Shown one piece after another: positions 7,675-8,850 of a DNA stretch of 8,850 nucleotides. This DNA comes from an uncultured Clostridium sp. (GTDB lineage: Bacteria > Bacillota > Clostridia > Clostridiales > Clostridiaceae). Each line of letters opens with the position of its first letter. Position 1 is the stretch's first letter. The notes under the pieces were generated by a model, which was not told the DNA's origin, ran no database searches, and saw only the letters and a program-made list of their open reading frames with translations. The translations under genes were made by a program, and so were the position numbers. Where the stretch lies: NCBI RefSeq assembly GCF_934754915.1, contig NZ_CAKVKB010000133.1, forward strand, positions 1 through 8,850. The letters run 5' to 3'.

Positions 7675-7725
7675 AAATGAATCTTAAGTTTTTCTTAAGT
7701 AGTTGAGTTAAGAAAGTATTCATTT
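7675..7725. repeat. Inverted repeats between the operon and the zinc-ribbon gene
   Basis: CTTAAG-TTTTT-CTTAAG (7683-7699) forms a 6-bp stem just after the operon's last stop codon. It is enclosed by AAATGAAT (7675-7682) and its exact complement ATTCATTT (7718-7725). The inner stem may be a weak terminator, though it is AT-rich and lacks a trailing T-run. The outer right arm touches the -10 of the next promoter, so it could also be an operator. Confidence 0.4.
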
Positions 7726-7731
7726 TATAAT
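7703..7731 (+). promoter_or_regulatory. Strong sigma-A promoter of the zinc-ribbon/DUF4234 gene
   Basis: TTGAGT (7703-7708) and a perfect TATAAT (7726-7731) are 17 bases apart, the ideal spacing. The expected start is near 7738, giving a short leader before the AGAGG ribosome binding site at 7743-7747. The next gene is therefore transcribed independently of the AEP-RT operon. Confidence 0.75.
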
Positions 7732-7757
7732 TGAATCAATTGAGAGGAAGATTTAAT

Positions 7758-8735
7758 ATGTTTTGTAAAAATTGTGGGCACGAAATAAGTGATGATTCTA
7801 AGTTTTGTTCAAATTGTGGAACAAAGGTAGAAGAAGAAGGTATTGTTGTACCTGTTGCAGTCGTGGATAAGATTGAAGAAGTAACTGAGAGTAATGTAGA
7901 AGAAGCATTAGATACAACTAATGAAGAACAATCTGAAGTTGAAACAAATGATGAAGAATCAGCGAATGAGAATGAATCAACTACACCAGTAAAAGAATGG
8001 TACTATGTATCGAATAATGACTCTAAAGGATCATTTAGTGTGGATGAGATGAAGGCTAAGATTACTTCTGGTGAAATCAATGGGAATACTCTAGTATGGA
8101 AGGCAAGTATGAAAGACTGGGAAAGACTAGAGAATACAGAATTGAATGAATTTATTTCTACATCATCATCTTCTAATGATTGGTATTATGTAGAGAATAA
8201 TGATTCTAAAGGTCCTTTTAGTGAATCGGACATGAAAGGATTTATGGATAGTGGTATCTTAACTGGAAATAGTTTTGTATGGAAAACAGGTATGCAAGAT
8301 TGGGAAAGATTAAAGAATACAGAGCTTGCAGGTAATGAAAGAGTGCATGTAGAACCAAGTTTTTCATATACTACTGGAGTTGTAAAAGAAAAAAGTATTG
8401 GACTATGTGTAGTATTAAGTATAGTTACTTGTGGAATCTATGGTATTTATTGGCTATATACAATTGCACATGACTTAAATGATTTATGTGAAAGTCAAAA
8501 CCAAGAAAAAGGTGCTGAACCAGGACTTGTTGTAGTACTTGGTATTGTGACATGTGGAATCTACTTACTATACTACTTATGGAAAGCTGGCAAGATGGTA
8601 TCAAGTCTTACAAGAAGTAATGGACATCATCCTAGTGACGACAGTATTGTATTAATGGTATTATCTATACTTCAATTATCTTTAGTATCCTATTGCATCC
8701 TTCAGAGTCATATTAATGGTTTCGCAAAAGACTAA
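7758..8735 (+). CDS. Zinc-ribbon, GYF_2 x2 and DUF4234 membrane protein
   Basis: This 325-residue protein starts with a zinc ribbon (CxxC at 3-6 and 17-20) of the type common at the N-terminus of Bacillota membrane proteins. An acidic linker (24-78) follows, then two GYF_2 (DUF4339) domains at about 81-132 and 142-191, each opening with WYYV and ending in WERLxNTEL. The rest, about 212-318, is a DUF4234-type membrane domain with a repeated hydrophobic VVLxIVTCGIY unit (218-228 and 259-269) and a third hydrophobic segment near 297-315. The domains should place the ribbon and GYF_2 parts in the cytoplasm, probably binding protein partners; the function is not known. The ATG at 7758 is chosen because AGAGG lies ten bases upstream; the in-frame TTG at 7731 overlaps the promoter -10. 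The protein looks complete and has its own promoter and terminator, so it is probably resident and unrelated to the RT operon. Confidence 0.9.
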   Translation: MFCKNCGHEISDDSKFCSNCGTKVEEEGIVVPVAVVDKIEEVTESNVEEALDTTNEEQSEVETNDEESANENESTTPVKEWYYVSNNDSKGSFSVDEMKAKITSGEINGNTLVWKASMKDWERLENTELNEFISTSSSSNDWYYVENNDSKGPFSESDMKGFMDSGILTGNSFVWKTGMQDWERLKNTELAGNERVHVEPSFSYTTGVVKEKSIGLCVVLSIVTCGIYGIYWLYTIAHDLNDLCESQNQEKGAEPGLVVVLGIVTCGIYLLYYLWKAGKMVSSLTRSNGHHPSDDSIVLMVLSILQLSLVSYCILQSHINGFAKD

Positions 8736-8741
8736 ATATTT

Positions 8742-8772
8742 AGGAATAGTTCTCACACTATTCCTTCTTTTA
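8742..8772 (+). terminator. Rho-independent terminator of the zinc-ribbon gene
   Basis: AGGAATAGT (8742-8750) pairs perfectly with ACTATTCCT (8757-8765) around a six-base loop, followed by the T-rich tract TTCTTTTAT. It lies seven bases after the stop codon. Confidence 0.85.
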
Positions 8773-8803
8773 TTAGTAAGCGTCAAATAGAGCCCATATT
8801 AAA

Positions 8804-8846
8804 AGATCCGATTTGAAATGATACAATGTCATTGTCAATCGGATCT
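8804..8846 (-). other. Long imperfect hairpin, possible minus-strand terminator or element end
   Basis: AGATCCGAT pairs with ATCGGATCT, and the stem continues through TGA/TCA and AATGA/TCATT with one single-base bulge on each side and a seven-base loop. On the minus strand the hairpin is followed by TTTT, as expected for a terminator of a convergent gene beyond the window. The nearby GGGCTCTATTTGAC (minus strand, 8782-8795) also vaguely recalls an ISL3-family end, so a transposon boundary is an alternative. No gene is seen here. Confidence 0.45.
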
Positions 8847-8850
8847 GTTC

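Noticed and set aside
7731..7757. TTG at 7731 as start of the zinc-ribbon protein
   Set aside because: It overlaps the promoter -10 and so would not be in the transcript; the ATG at 7758 has a good ribosome binding site and starts right at the zinc ribbon.
1506..8792. Shared GTCAAATA(A/G)AG at 1507-1517 and 8783-8793 as flanking attachment repeats
   Set aside because: A match of about ten bases in AT-rich DNA is easily due to chance, and the second copy lies beyond an unrelated resident gene.

Overview
The window is low-GC DNA with AT-rich codon use, strong Shine-Dalgarno sites and sigma-A type promoters. This fits a Bacillota genome, possibly a gut Erysipelotrichia or Clostridia; that placement is inference. 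All five genes read on the + strand. Two ordinary, moderately AT-rich genes flank a much more AT-rich three-gene block.

Bases 1-1295 hold the 3' part of a membrane-type nucleotide-sugar 4,6-dehydratase gene of the CapD/WbpM/PglF group. Its frame is open through base 1, so its start lies outside the window. A hairpin terminator follows it. Bases 1296-1582 have no gene. They contain a GAGCCA/AATCCA repeat array with about 22-base spacing that looks like a stranded IS21-family end, then a terminator-like folded segment, then a promoter with an extended -10.

Bases 1595-7668 form a compact operon, with gaps of 25 and 4 bases between genes. It encodes a DUF4238 protein (301 aa), an 824-aa fusion of an archaeo-eukaryotic primase (AEP) domain with a reverse transcriptase (RT) domain, and an 887-aa protein I cannot assign as a whole. 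The C-terminal part of the last one resembles conflict-associated phosphoribosyltransferase-like (PRTase) domains. The fusion keeps the primase DxD and SGxxGxH motifs and the RT motifs DxxxYFD, PQG and YVDD, so both active sites look intact. The whole unit reads as a mobile, probably anti-phage, RT system: the AEP could start strands without an external primer, the RT could extend them, and the other two proteins could be sensor, effector or accessory parts. The enzyme domains are seen in the sequence; the defence role is inferred.

Bases 7669-8850 hold a good separate promoter and a membrane protein with a zinc ribbon, two GYF_2 domains and a DUF4234 domain. A clear terminator follows, and the window ends in a long imperfect hairpin that may terminate a convergent gene or belong to a transposon end.
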